Source: SKLM01 sp964450435 | GTDB lineage: Bacteria; Chloroflexota; Anaerolineae; B4-G1 | Direction: 5' to 3' | NCBI GenBank assembly: GCA_964450435.1 | Contig: CAYVCX010000002.1 | Coordinates: 62,001-126,000 of the forward strand | DNA length: 64,000 bases | Shown: piece after piece, positions 1-8,098 of the stretch | Layout: every line of letters begins with the position of its first letter | Position numbering within the stretch: position 1 is the first letter of the stretch | Notes under the pieces: generated by a model | What the model was told of the DNA's origin: nothing | The model's database searches: none | Seen by the model: the letters and a program-made list of their open reading frames with translations, nothing else | Position numbers and translations under genes: made by a program

Positions 1-1
1 G

Positions 2-361
2 GCGATGGCGGGTGTCTTCCTCGCTGGCTGTTGCCAGGGCCCCAAAGACATTCCCGACACCGTTGCCCAGGCCAAGGCGGCGGCCTCCTCGGCGCTGATA
101 CCCTTGATTCGCGGGTCCGTGCCCGTTGAATCGGCAACGGCCGTGGTGAGCGAGGAGCTTTGTGCCGGGTGTGGCATGTGCGCCGATGTCTGTCCCTATG
201 ATGCGCCGGCCCTGGACACGCTGTGGGGCGTCTCGCGCATCAACCCCGTCCTCTGTGAGGGCTGCGGGGCGTGTGCCGTTACCTGCCCCTCCAGGGCCAT
301 TCGACTCCAGCACTTCACTGTCGAGCAGGTGCTGGCGCAGGTGGACGCCCTGGTCGGGTAG
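2..361 (+). CDS. hdrA: HdrA-like flavoprotein, C-terminal part (5' end outside window)
   Basis: These are the last 119 residues of an HdrA-type electron-transfer flavoprotein that begins before the window. It opens with the HdrA motif GVFLAGCCQGPKDIPD, the segment that closes the FAD domain in this family. Two [4Fe-4S] ferredoxin motifs follow, CAGCGMCADVCP near residue 54 and CEGCGACAVTCP near residue 85, and then a tail (HFTVEQVLAQVDAL) also seen in other HdrA genes of this window. HdrA is cytoplasmic and splits or relays electrons between flavin, ferredoxin and HdrBC. An mvhD gene follows 57 bases downstream, the usual HdrA-MvhD order, so this is probably the first visible gene of an operon running through the fumarate reductase-like genes. 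Identity is clear; only the missing 5' part limits the call. Confidence 0.9.
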   Translation, partial: AMAGVFLAGCCQGPKDIPDTVAQAKAAASSALIPLIRGSVPVESATAVVSEELCAGCGMCADVCPYDAPALDTLWGVSRINPVLCEGCGACAVTCPSRAIRLQHFTVEQVLAQVDALVG

Positions 362-418
362 GGAGACTGTCGTGATTCTGAGAGCGTACGCTTAACGGGA
401 TATTGAGGAGAGAAACTA

Positions 419-847
419 ATGAGTGAGGAGCAGTTCGAGCCCAAGATAGTAGGTTTCCTCTGCAACTGGTGCACGTACACCGGTGCTGATCTGGCTGGAA
501 CGTCGCGGATCCAGTATCCGCCCAACGTGCGGATCATCCGCCTGATGTGCTCCGGGTCGGTGGACCCTACCTACGTGCTCAAGCCGCTGCTTGATGGCGC
601 CGACGGTGTCCTGGTCGGTGGCTGTCATCCCGGCGACTGTCACTACCAGTCGGGGAATTATAAAGCCCGTCGCCGCATCATAGCCCTGAAAGAGATCCTG
701 AAGAACGCTGGCCTGGATGAGGAGCGCGTGTGGTTGCGCTGGATCTCCGCGTCGGAAGGACAGCGATTTGCGGACACCGTCACGGAGATGACCGAATTCC
801 TCCGCGAGAAAGGGCCGAACCCGATGCGCAGGGAATGGGCTGTCTAG
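419..847 (+). CDS. mvhD: MvhD-type iron-sulfur protein
   Basis: This 142-residue protein belongs to the methyl-viologen-reducing hydrogenase delta subunit family, small [2Fe-2S] proteins that pass electrons from a dehydrogenase or hydrogenase to HdrA. The family cysteines are all present: CNWC near residue 15, MCSG near 42 and GCHPGDCH near 68, followed by the LRWISASEG segment typical of the family. An AGGAG-like site lies just before the ATG. It sits between an HdrA end and an FrhB/FdhB-type gene, which suggests that it links that module to HdrA. It is one of five MvhD modules in the window, one of them fused and two associated with selenocysteine-containing proteins. Confidence 0.93.
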   Translation: MSEEQFEPKIVGFLCNWCTYTGADLAGTSRIQYPPNVRIIRLMCSGSVDPTYVLKPLLDGADGVLVGGCHPGDCHYQSGNYKARRRIIALKEILKNAGLDEERVWLRWISASEGQRFADTVTEMTEFLREKGPNPMRREWAV

Positions 848-893
848 GAAGCCGGGCTTGTCCAAGAGCCCCGGTCTGTAGAGGGAGAGTGCA

Positions 894-2006
894 ATGCGAA
901 CTTTGATTCCGGTTGAGAATGGGGATACGCTCGTGGCGGTGCAGAGCTTTCTTAAGCAGCTTCTGGAAGCTGACGTGGTGGACGCCCTCCTCGTGCCTAT
1001 GCAGACCCCCAGCGGTGCTGTCACGCCTGCTCTGGTGTCGGATCCCGAGCTGTTGGACGCAGCCAATCCACTTGCCCCGGTGATGGGGCTCAATGCGGCC
1101 CCTCTGGCTGGTCGAGTCTCCGTCCGCGAGCCTCGGGAGCGTGTGGGGGTGGTGTTGCGCTCGTGCGAGCTGCGCGCGTTAACCGAGCTGGTCAAGCTGC
1201 AGCAGGCCAGCCTGGATGATCTGATCACCATCGGCGTGGATTGTCTGGGCACCTATGACGTAAGCGTGTACACTGAAATGCGGAACGATGGCGGCGTCGA
1301 TATGGGGGCCTACCTGGCGACGGCTCGAAGCGGTGATCTGGCCGCTCAAGACGGAGTTGCGTTTCGTGATGGGTGTGAGATGTGCGAGAAACCCCACGCT
1401 GCAGCCGCCGACATCATAGTGGAGCTGTTCGGCGCCGATGCGAGCACCGCCGTCCCTGTCTCGTTGCCCGATGAGATGGCCGAGACACTGGGATTGAGCC
1501 CTGGGGAGGGCGTGGAGCAGCGCCAGCAGGTGATCGAGAAGGTCGTCGCAGCACGCACCGAGGTCCGCGATCAGCGCTTTGCCGAGATTCGTGAGCGGCT
1601 TGAAGAGGAGGGCGTGGAAGGGGTCTTCGCCTCCTGCGTCCGCTGTCACAACTGCATGACCGTCTGCCCCATCTGCTACTGCAAGACCTGTCTGTTCAGA
1701 AGCCAGGTCTTCGACCACGAGCCGATGCAGTACGCGAACTGGGCCAGGCGCAAGGGAGCCTATCGTCTGCCCGCTGACACAATGCTCTTCCACCTGACCC
1801 GCCTGAACCATATGGTGCTCTCCTGCATTGGGTGTGGCATGTGCACCAGCGACTGTCCCGCCGAACTGCCCGTCGGTGCCGTCTTTCGGGCCATTGGGCA
1901 GGCGACCCAGGAGGTCTTTGACTACGAGCCCGGTCGCGACGTCGAGGAGCCGCTGCCGCTGATCACCTTCAAGGAGGAAGAGTGGATGGATGTTGGAGAG
2001 GAGTAG
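894..2006 (+). CDS. FrhB/FdhB-type flavin and iron-sulfur subunit
   Basis: This 370-residue protein looks like the beta subunit family of F420-reducing hydrogenases and formate dehydrogenases (FrhB_FdhB). The family segment VVLRSCELRALTELVKLQQ is followed by a GVDCLGTY motif. Iron-sulfur motifs include CEMC near residue 162, CVRCHNCMTVCPICYC near 249 and CIGCGMCTSDCP near 312. In related complexes such subunits hold FAD and feed electrons from NAD(P)H, F420 or formate into MvhD and HdrA. Here it lies directly between mvhD and a fumarate reductase-like iron-sulfur gene, so it could be the entry or exit point for a nicotinamide or flavin substrate. The electron donor cannot be told from sequence. 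No catalytic dehydrogenase subunit is adjacent. Confidence 0.8.
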   Translation: MRTLIPVENGDTLVAVQSFLKQLLEADVVDALLVPMQTPSGAVTPALVSDPELLDAANPLAPVMGLNAAPLAGRVSVREPRERVGVVLRSCELRALTELVKLQQASLDDLITIGVDCLGTYDVSVYTEMRNDGGVDMGAYLATARSGDLAAQDGVAFRDGCEMCEKPHAAAADIIVELFGADASTAVPVSLPDEMAETLGLSPGEGVEQRQQVIEKVVAARTEVRDQRFAEIRERLEEEGVEGVFASCVRCHNCMTVCPICYCKTCLFRSQVFDHEPMQYANWARRKGAYRLPADTMLFHLTRLNHMVLSCIGCGMCTSDCPAELPVGAVFRAIGQATQEVFDYEPGRDVEEPLPLITFKEEEWMDVGEE

Positions 2007-2011
2007 AGACC

Positions 2012-2710
2012 ATGGAAGAGAAGCAAGAAAGCCTGATCCCTGTTTACATCATAGGCAAGCGCTACATGGTGCCGCCGACGCTGACCATCATGAAAGCTAT
2101 GGAGTACGCGGGCTACCAGCTCATTCGCGGTGTGGGCTGTCGCGGCGGGTTCTGCGGGGCCTGTGGGACCACTTATCGCATCAAGGGCGACCCCAAGCTC
2201 TACTTCGATCTCGCCTGCCAGACGGTGGTGCAGCCGGACATGTACCTGGCCCAGATACCATTTTTCCCTGCGCAGCGAGCGACCTACGACCTCACTCAGA
2301 TGGAGGCCACGCCTGCTACCCTGTTCTCTACCTACCCGGAGCTGCTCCGCTGCCTCGGGTGCGGCGCTTGCACCAAAGCCTGCCCTCAAGATCTCGACGT
2401 GAGGGCCTACATGGCAACGGGCATGAAGGGTGATATCGCCGAGATGGCCGATCTATCCTTCGACTGCATCATGTGCGGCCTCTGCGCGGCGCGCTGTCCT
2501 GCCGAGGAGGCTCAGTACAATATTGCCATCCTGGCGCGACGGCTCTACGGTCGGTATCTGGCGCCGCGGTCGCAGCACCTGGAGGAGCGCCTCGAGGAGA
2601 TCGAGGCGGGCGCGTTCGACGCGAAACTGGAGGAGCTGAAGGAGCTCAACCGTGATGGGCTCGTAGAGCGATACGAGGCCCGCGATATCGAGCCAGAGGA
2701 ACGCGAGTAG
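2012..2710 (+). CDS. Fumarate reductase-like iron-sulfur subunit (SdhB/TfrB-like)
   Basis: This protein has about 232 residues. The N-terminal part carries a [2Fe-2S] plant-type motif (GCRGGFCGACG, with a later Cys in DLACQTVV). The C-terminal part has two [4Fe-4S] motifs, CLGCGACTKACP and CIMCGLCAARCP. This layout matches iron-sulfur subunits of succinate dehydrogenase/fumarate reductase and the N-terminal part of archaeal thiol:fumarate reductase TfrB. No CCG (HdrD-like) domain follows, unlike full TfrB. I chose the ATG at 2012, preceded by GAGGAG, rather than the in-frame GTG at 1982, which overlaps the upstream gene. It would wire the flavoprotein encoded next to the HdrA-MvhD-FrhB module. 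Confidence 0.82.
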   Translation: MEEKQESLIPVYIIGKRYMVPPTLTIMKAMEYAGYQLIRGVGCRGGFCGACGTTYRIKGDPKLYFDLACQTVVQPDMYLAQIPFFPAQRATYDLTQMEATPATLFSTYPELLRCLGCGACTKACPQDLDVRAYMATGMKGDIAEMADLSFDCIMCGLCAARCPAEEAQYNIAILARRLYGRYLAPRSQHLEERLEEIEAGAFDAKLEELKELNRDGLVERYEARDIEPEERE

Positions 2711-2727
2711 AGGAGGATTAGGAACCC

Positions 2728-4335
2728 ATGAACGGCTATCCTGCCGAGATGCAGGAATCGATCAGACAGGTCGAGGCGACCCGTATGCGCCGCATCGACG
2801 AGACGCATCCCCGGATGTCCATCGAGGAGCGCGAGCGTGTGCTAGATCAGTTTCATCCCGATTACATCGAGGAGAGAATGCGCTCTGTACGCGTCGGCGT
2901 CAGCAAAGGCCAGCGTATGCCCCTCGAGTTGGCCAACGTAGTTGAGGGACGCCCGCACGTCAGTCCCGATTTCGACCTCAGCGAGCCCGTGGCCGAGACC
3001 GACGTGCTCGTCATCGGCGGCGGCGGCGCGGGTGCATCGGCCGCACTCCTCGCTCAGGAGGACGGTGCCCGAGTGATCGTGGTGACCAAGCTCCGCTTCG
3101 GCGACGCCAACACCATGATGGCCCAGGGCGGCATCCAGGCTGCCGATCGTCCCAACGACAGCCCCGCCATTCACTACCTGGACGTCATCGGCGGCGGTCA
3201 CTTCACCAACGACCCCGATCTGGTAGAGGCCCTGGTGATGGACGGTCCGGTGGTCATTGACTGGCTCGAGCGTCTGGGAGTGATGTTCGACAAAGAGCCG
3301 GACGGGACGATGGTGGAGCGCCACGGCGGTGGAACCAGCCGTATGCGCATGCACTCCGCCCGCGACTACTCTGGTGCCGAGATCATGCGCACCCTGCGGG
3401 ATGAGGTGCGTAACCGCGAGGACGATATCCGAGTGATTGAGTTCGCCCCCGCCGTGGAGCTGGTGCTTGACGATAATGGGTGTGTCGCCGGTGCCATCAT
3501 GATGAACCTGGAGACGAAGGCCTATTCCTACATTAAAGCCAAAGCAGTCGTCGTGGCCGCCGGCGGGGGAGGACGGCTCCATTACCAGGGCTTCCCTACC
3601 ACCAACCACTACGGCGCGACGGCGGATGGCGTGGTGATGGCCTACCGCGCCGGCGTCTCACTTGGATACTTGGAGTCTATGCAGTATCATCCCACTGGGG
3701 CGGCTTTCCCGGAGCAGATTGTGGGTCAGTTGGTGACGGAGAAGGTCCGCGGGCTGGGTGCCCAGCCTGTCAACAAGCACGGTGAGCAGTTTGTCTTCCC
3801 CCTTGAGCCGCGCGATGTGGAGGCGGCCGCCTTCATCCGCGAGTGTCGGGAGCGCGGCAACGGGCTCGTCACGCCCACAGGACAGCCCGGCGTCTGGCTT
3901 GACTCACCCATGATTGAGATCATCCATGGGCCTGGCACGATTCGCGAGAACTTGCCGGCGATGGTGCGTCAGTTCAAACGCTTCGACATAGATATGACCA
4001 AGGAGCCGATGCTCGTCTATCCGACACTCCATTACCAGAACGGCGGTGTGCGCCTGGAGCCTGATGGATCGACCGCGGTCCCGGGCCTGTTCATCGCCGG
4101 CGAGGTGAGCGGCGGGGTGCACGGTCATAACCGGCTGATGGGCAACTCGCTCTTGGAGGTCAGCGTCTACGGGCGGCGCGCCGGCTGGTCGGCCGCGGAC
4201 TATGCCCGCGACGCCGTAGTGGGGCAGGCCAATCTGGCCCACGTGAAGACCTGGAATCAGGAGCTGGAAGAGACCGGTGTGGACACGGGCGTCATCTCGC
4301 CCATTCTCCTGCCGGATTACACGCGGCGGACGTAG
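2728..4335 (+). CDS. Fumarate reductase/succinate dehydrogenase-like flavoprotein
   Basis: This 535-residue flavoprotein belongs to the fumarate reductase/succinate dehydrogenase/L-aspartate oxidase family. An FAD-binding GxGxxG motif (VIGGGGAGASAALLA) lies near residue 92. The family motifs HGGGTSR, QYHPTG and GEVSGGVHGHNRLMGNSLLE follow, the last closing the FAD site. About 90 residues precede the FAD domain. No membrane-anchor gene is adjacent and no signal peptide is visible, so the enzyme is probably cytosolic and takes electrons from the iron-sulfur subunit 17 bases upstream. Fumarate is the likeliest substrate because a two-subunit fumarase is encoded at 21.7-23.3 kb, but related flavoproteins act on other substrates. 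The start has a strong GAGGAGG site. Confidence 0.85.
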   Translation: MNGYPAEMQESIRQVEATRMRRIDETHPRMSIEERERVLDQFHPDYIEERMRSVRVGVSKGQRMPLELANVVEGRPHVSPDFDLSEPVAETDVLVIGGGGAGASAALLAQEDGARVIVVTKLRFGDANTMMAQGGIQAADRPNDSPAIHYLDVIGGGHFTNDPDLVEALVMDGPVVIDWLERLGVMFDKEPDGTMVERHGGGTSRMRMHSARDYSGAEIMRTLRDEVRNREDDIRVIEFAPAVELVLDDNGCVAGAIMMNLETKAYSYIKAKAVVVAAGGGGRLHYQGFPTTNHYGATADGVVMAYRAGVSLGYLESMQYHPTGAAFPEQIVGQLVTEKVRGLGAQPVNKHGEQFVFPLEPRDVEAAAFIRECRERGNGLVTPTGQPGVWLDSPMIEIIHGPGTIRENLPAMVRQFKRFDIDMTKEPMLVYPTLHYQNGGVRLEPDGSTAVPGLFIAGEVSGGVHGHNRLMGNSLLEVSVYGRRAGWSAADYARDAVVGQANLAHVKTWNQELEETGVDTGVISPILLPDYTRRT

Positions 4336-4413
4336 CTGGGCAGGGGAGCAGTGGATCACCGACTGGATGCGCGAACGGACAATGAACAGACATATCAGGA
4401 AACGAGAGGGAAA

Positions 4414-7400
4414 ATGCCTTTGAAGACGGAACATGGAACTGCTGGGGCGGTACTGGTAGTGGGCGGCGGCGTTGGGGGCATGCGGGCGGCAATTGATGCA
4501 GCCGAGGCCGGGCTGAAGGTCTATCTCCTGGAGAGGCTGCCGTGGATAGGAGGCCGCGTGGCACAGCTGGGCTATATGTTCCCCACCCACGACTGTGTGC
4601 TTTGCCGGGGGACTGCTGACCACGGCTATGGCTGCACAAAGCCAACTATCTCACCGGCCCTCCTCGATTTCAACCTGCATCCCAACATCGAAATATTGAA
4701 CAACTCGGACCTGATCAGCGTCGGCGGTCGAGCGGGTGACTTCACCGTGACCGTGCGCCGTCGCCCTACGTACGTGGACGCCGATCATTGCATCAACTGC
4801 GGGATATGCAGTGCCGTGTGCCCGGTTAGCCTTCCCAGCCCTTTTGAAGAAGCACTGAAGCCCCGCAAGGCGATCTACAAGATGGCCCCGCGGGCGGTGC
4901 CCAACACCTATATTGTGGACAAAGTTCCGCGTTGCGAGACCTGTCGCCGCTGCGAGGCCGTGTGCCCGACTGAGGCGGTCCATCTCGATGAGAGGGAATT
5001 CGAGCAAGAACTGGATGTCGGGGCCATTATCCTGTCGGTGGGGTTCTCATTGCCCGACCCCGGGGAGTACGAGGAGCTGGGCCATGGCCGCTATCCCAAC
5101 GTCATCCACTCGATGGAGTACGAACGGCTGGCCAGCCGTTCTGGCCCCACGGAGGGGGTGGTTATGCGCCCGTCCGACGGGGCAGAGCCCGATCGCATCG
5201 CCTGGCTGCAGTGCATTGGGTCCCGCGATCAGAAATATCCCTTTTGCTCCTCAATCTGCTGCATGTACGCTACCAAGGAGGCAATGGTAGCGAAAGAGCG
5301 GATCGACGATGTTCGGTGCCAGATCTTTATGATGGATGAGCGCGCCTTCAACAAGGAGTTCAACGCCTACTATGAACAGGCGCGTGAGGAGTATCAGATA
5401 GAGTACACCCGCTGCCGCATCTCCGAGGTCAAGGAGGATCCGGACACCCACGACTTGATCCTCCGCTACCCCGACGACGAAGGGCGTATGCATGAGGAGC
5501 AATTCGACATGGTGGTTCTCTCCGTCGGCGCGCACCCGCCGAACGGGTCGAAGGACCTGGCCAACGTGCTGCAAATTGAATTGAACCCCTACGGCTTCTG
5601 TGAGACGGACAAGTTCGCGCCGTTGGAGACCAGCCGGCCGGGCATCTACGTTTGCGGGGCCTTTGCCTCCCCGAAGGAGATCGCCGAGACGATCCTGGAT
5701 GCTGCTGGAGCGGTAGGGGATGTCACTCGTCTGATGCGAGAGCAGGTTGGCCGACTGCCTGCCAGCCGTGAGTTTCCATTCCTCTGGAGGCCGGACAGAC
5801 TGCCCGCCGAGCGGGACGTGAGCGGCGAAGAGCCCCGCGTGGGCGTCTTCCTCTGCCGCTGCACGCCCACGCTCGACGGTGTGGTGGACGTGGACGAGGT
5901 GGCTGGCTTCGCTGAGGCGATGCCGAACGTGGTTCACGTCCGACCGGTGGAGTACGGCTGCTTCGAGCCAGGCCTGGACGCCATCCGATCTGATATCAAG
6001 GAGCACGGGCTGAATCGCGTGATCGTCGCAGCTTGCAGCCATCGCACTCACGAGCCACTGTTCCAGCGTACGGTGCGGGAGGCAGGGCTGAATCCCTACC
6101 TCCTGGAGATGGTGAATGTGCGGGAGCACTGTGCCTGGGCCCATATCGATGATCCGCCCGGGGCCACTCGCAAGGCGAAGGAGCTGATGCGCATGGCGCT
6201 GGGTCGCGTCCTGGCGGCCGAGCCGGTCCACAAACTGGAGCTCAGGCCTGTGCCTCGGACCTTGGTCATCGGCGGCGGGGTGGCGGGGATGACCGCTGCA
6301 CTGAACGTCGCCGATGCCGGCTACGACGTGACGCTGGTGGAACGCGAATCGGAGTTGGGAGGGAATCTGCGCAACGTCTACTACGTGGCCGAGCCCGAGA
6401 ATCCCCAGCGGCTGCTGCGTGATCTGATCAACCGCATCATCGGTCACGAGCGCATCGATCTTCTGACCGAGACCGAGCTTGTGTCGCACAGGGGACGCGT
6501 CGGTGACTTCACATCTGTGCTTCGCAACCTGCGCGACGGGCGCATTGTGGAGACCGAAGTAACTCACGGTGCTACGATCGTCGCCACCGGAGGGCGCGAA
6601 TGGCGGGGTGACGTCTACATGCTGGGACGTGATCCTCGAGTAGTCACCTCAGAGGACTTGGAGGATATCATCGCCCATCGCCCGGAGGAGATCACCGACC
6701 TGGAGCAGGTGGTCTTCATCCAGTGCGTGCGCCCACCCGGTGGAGTGGAGTACTGCAGTCGTATTTGCTGCACCAACACGATGAAGAATGCGAATCGCAT
6801 CAAGATGCTCAATCCCAGCTGCCAGGTTGTTGTACTGTATCAGGACATCATCACCTACGGTTTCCGGGAGGCATTCTACACCGAGGCGCGCGAGCGCGGT
6901 GTCATCTTTATGCGATACGATGAGGAGCATCTCCCGGATCTACGCAAGGTGAACGGTGATCTGGAACTCACGGCGTGGGACCCAACTCTGGATAGAGAGA
7001 CAACTCTCAGGCCCGACATGCTGGCCTTGAGTATGGCGATCGAGCCTTCTCCCGGCACGGAGAAGTTGGCGCGGATACTGGGAGTGGATCTCTCCAGCGA
7101 GGGCTTCTTCATGGAGGCCCACCTGAAGATGAGGCCCATGGACTTCGCGTCGGAGGGCATCTTCTTCTGCGGCATGGCGCATTACCCCAAGTTCATTGAG
7201 GACGCCATTGCCAACGCCCAGGCTGCCGCGGGACGGGCGCTTACCATCCTCTCGAAGGATCGCCTCTATATCGGCGGCGTGATCGCCGAGGTGGATCAAG
7301 ATAGTTGTGTGGGTTGCTTGACTTGCGTGCGGACCTGCCCCTTCGAGGTCCCGGAGATACGCGGCGAGGATATGGGAGTCGGCAAGATCAAGGGAGCGGC

Positions 7401-7560
7401 ATACATCGAACCGGGCCTCTGTCAGGGGTGCGGCACGTGCGTCGGTGAATGTCCGGCCAAAGCTATTCAGCTGATCAACTATCGAGACGAACAGATCATG
7501 GCCCATTCCCTGGGGAGCTGGATGCCGGAGGTCGTGGGTCAGGGAGAGTACAATGGATAA
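4414..7560 (+). CDS. hdrA: Tandem double HdrA flavoprotein
   Basis: This is a 1048-residue fusion of two HdrA modules. Module 1 lacks the usual N-terminal domain and starts at once with an FAD motif (VVGGGVGGMRAAIDAAEAG). It then has a divergent cluster segment beginning CVLCRGTADHGYGC, where other HdrAs have CSTCILSPK, and ferredoxin motifs CINCGICSAVCP and CETCRRCEAVCP. Module 2 begins near residue 473 with the HdrA N-terminal domain (VGVFLCRC), has its FAD motif near 615 and ends with two [4Fe-4S] motifs near 964 and 1002. I prefer the ATG at 4414, preceded by GAGAGGG, over the GTG at 4351. The next mvhD gene overlaps its 3' end by 8 bases, so they are surely cotranscribed. Two flavin sites in one chain suggest an intramolecular electron relay; this is inference. 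Confidence 0.9.
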   Translation: MPLKTEHGTAGAVLVVGGGVGGMRAAIDAAEAGLKVYLLERLPWIGGRVAQLGYMFPTHDCVLCRGTADHGYGCTKPTISPALLDFNLHPNIEILNNSDLISVGGRAGDFTVTVRRRPTYVDADHCINCGICSAVCPVSLPSPFEEALKPRKAIYKMAPRAVPNTYIVDKVPRCETCRRCEAVCPTEAVHLDEREFEQELDVGAIILSVGFSLPDPGEYEELGHGRYPNVIHSMEYERLASRSGPTEGVVMRPSDGAEPDRIAWLQCIGSRDQKYPFCSSICCMYATKEAMVAKERIDDVRCQIFMMDERAFNKEFNAYYEQAREEYQIEYTRCRISEVKEDPDTHDLILRYPDDEGRMHEEQFDMVVLSVGAHPPNGSKDLANVLQIELNPYGFCETDKFAPLETSRPGIYVCGAFASPKEIAETILDAAGAVGDVTRLMREQVGRLPASREFPFLWRPDRLPAERDVSGEEPRVGVFLCRCTPTLDGVVDVDEVAGFAEAMPNVVHVRPVEYGCFEPGLDAIRSDIKEHGLNRVIVAACSHRTHEPLFQRTVREAGLNPYLLEMVNVREHCAWAHIDDPPGATRKAKELMRMALGRVLAAEPVHKLELRPVPRTLVIGGGVAGMTAALNVADAGYDVTLVERESELGGNLRNVYYVAEPENPQRLLRDLINRIIGHERIDLLTETELVSHRGRVGDFTSVLRNLRDGRIVETEVTHGATIVATGGREWRGDVYMLGRDPRVVTSEDLEDIIAHRPEEITDLEQVVFIQCVRPPGGVEYCSRICCTNTMKNANRIKMLNPSCQVVVLYQDIITYGFREAFYTEARERGVIFMRYDEEHLPDLRKVNGDLELTAWDPTLDRETTLRPDMLALSMAIEPSPGTEKLARILGVDLSSEGFFMEAHLKMRPMDFASEGIFFCGMAHYPKFIEDAIANAQAAAGRALTILSKDRLYIGGVIAEVDQDSCVGCLTCVRTCPFEVPEIRGEDMGVGKIKGAAYIEPGLCQGCGTCVGECPAKAIQLINYRDEQIMAHSLGSWMPEVVGQGEYNG

Positions 7561-8011
7561 CGAAGGAACCGGACACGAAGGATTCGTACCGGAAATCACC
7601 GCCTTTACCTGCATCTACTGCGGCTACATGTCTGCCGACACCGCCGGGACGCTGCGGCTCACCTATCCGTCGAATGTCAAGTTGGTTCGATTGCCGTGTA
7701 CCGGCAAGGTAGACGTACGCCATCTCTTGAACGCCTTTGAGGAAGGGGCAGATGGCGCCTACGTGGTCGCCTGTCCCATTGGCAACTGCCATCACGTCCA
7801 CGGCAACGAACGGGCGGTGAAGAGAATCGAGTACACCAAGAAACTGCTGGATGAGGTGGGCATCGGCGGCGAGCGCCTGGACATCGTCTTCACCACCGGG
7901 GGGATGGGAGCTTCCTTCGCCAATGCCGCCAGGCGCATGACAGAGCGTATCAGAGAGCTGGGTCCGAACCCGCTGAACGGACACGGGGCTGAAGGGCTGG
8001 GGAGTCGGTAG
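7553..8011 (+). CDS. mvhD: MvhD-type iron-sulfur protein
   Basis: This 152-residue member of the MvhD family overlaps the end of the tandem HdrA gene by 8 bases, a sign of translational coupling. Its cysteine motifs differ slightly from the first copy: CIYC near residue 20, LPCTG near 47 and ACPIGNCH near 74. It also has TTGGMG where other copies have a WISAAEG-like segment. It most likely carries the [2Fe-2S] cluster that links the upstream tandem HdrA to a partner oxidoreductase. The divergence between MvhD copies suggests that each serves its own HdrA. Confidence 0.9.
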   Translation: MDNEGTGHEGFVPEITAFTCIYCGYMSADTAGTLRLTYPSNVKLVRLPCTGKVDVRHLLNAFEEGADGAYVVACPIGNCHHVHGNERAVKRIEYTKKLLDEVGIGGERLDIVFTTGGMGASFANAARRMTERIRELGPNPLNGHGAEGLGSR

Positions 8012-8098
8012 GACGACGATTGGGTCCGGTCTGCAGATCTGATCCTGCCCGGCTCCAAGTCGTATTCTGCCGCGCACGGACACGAAAGAGGACCGAAG

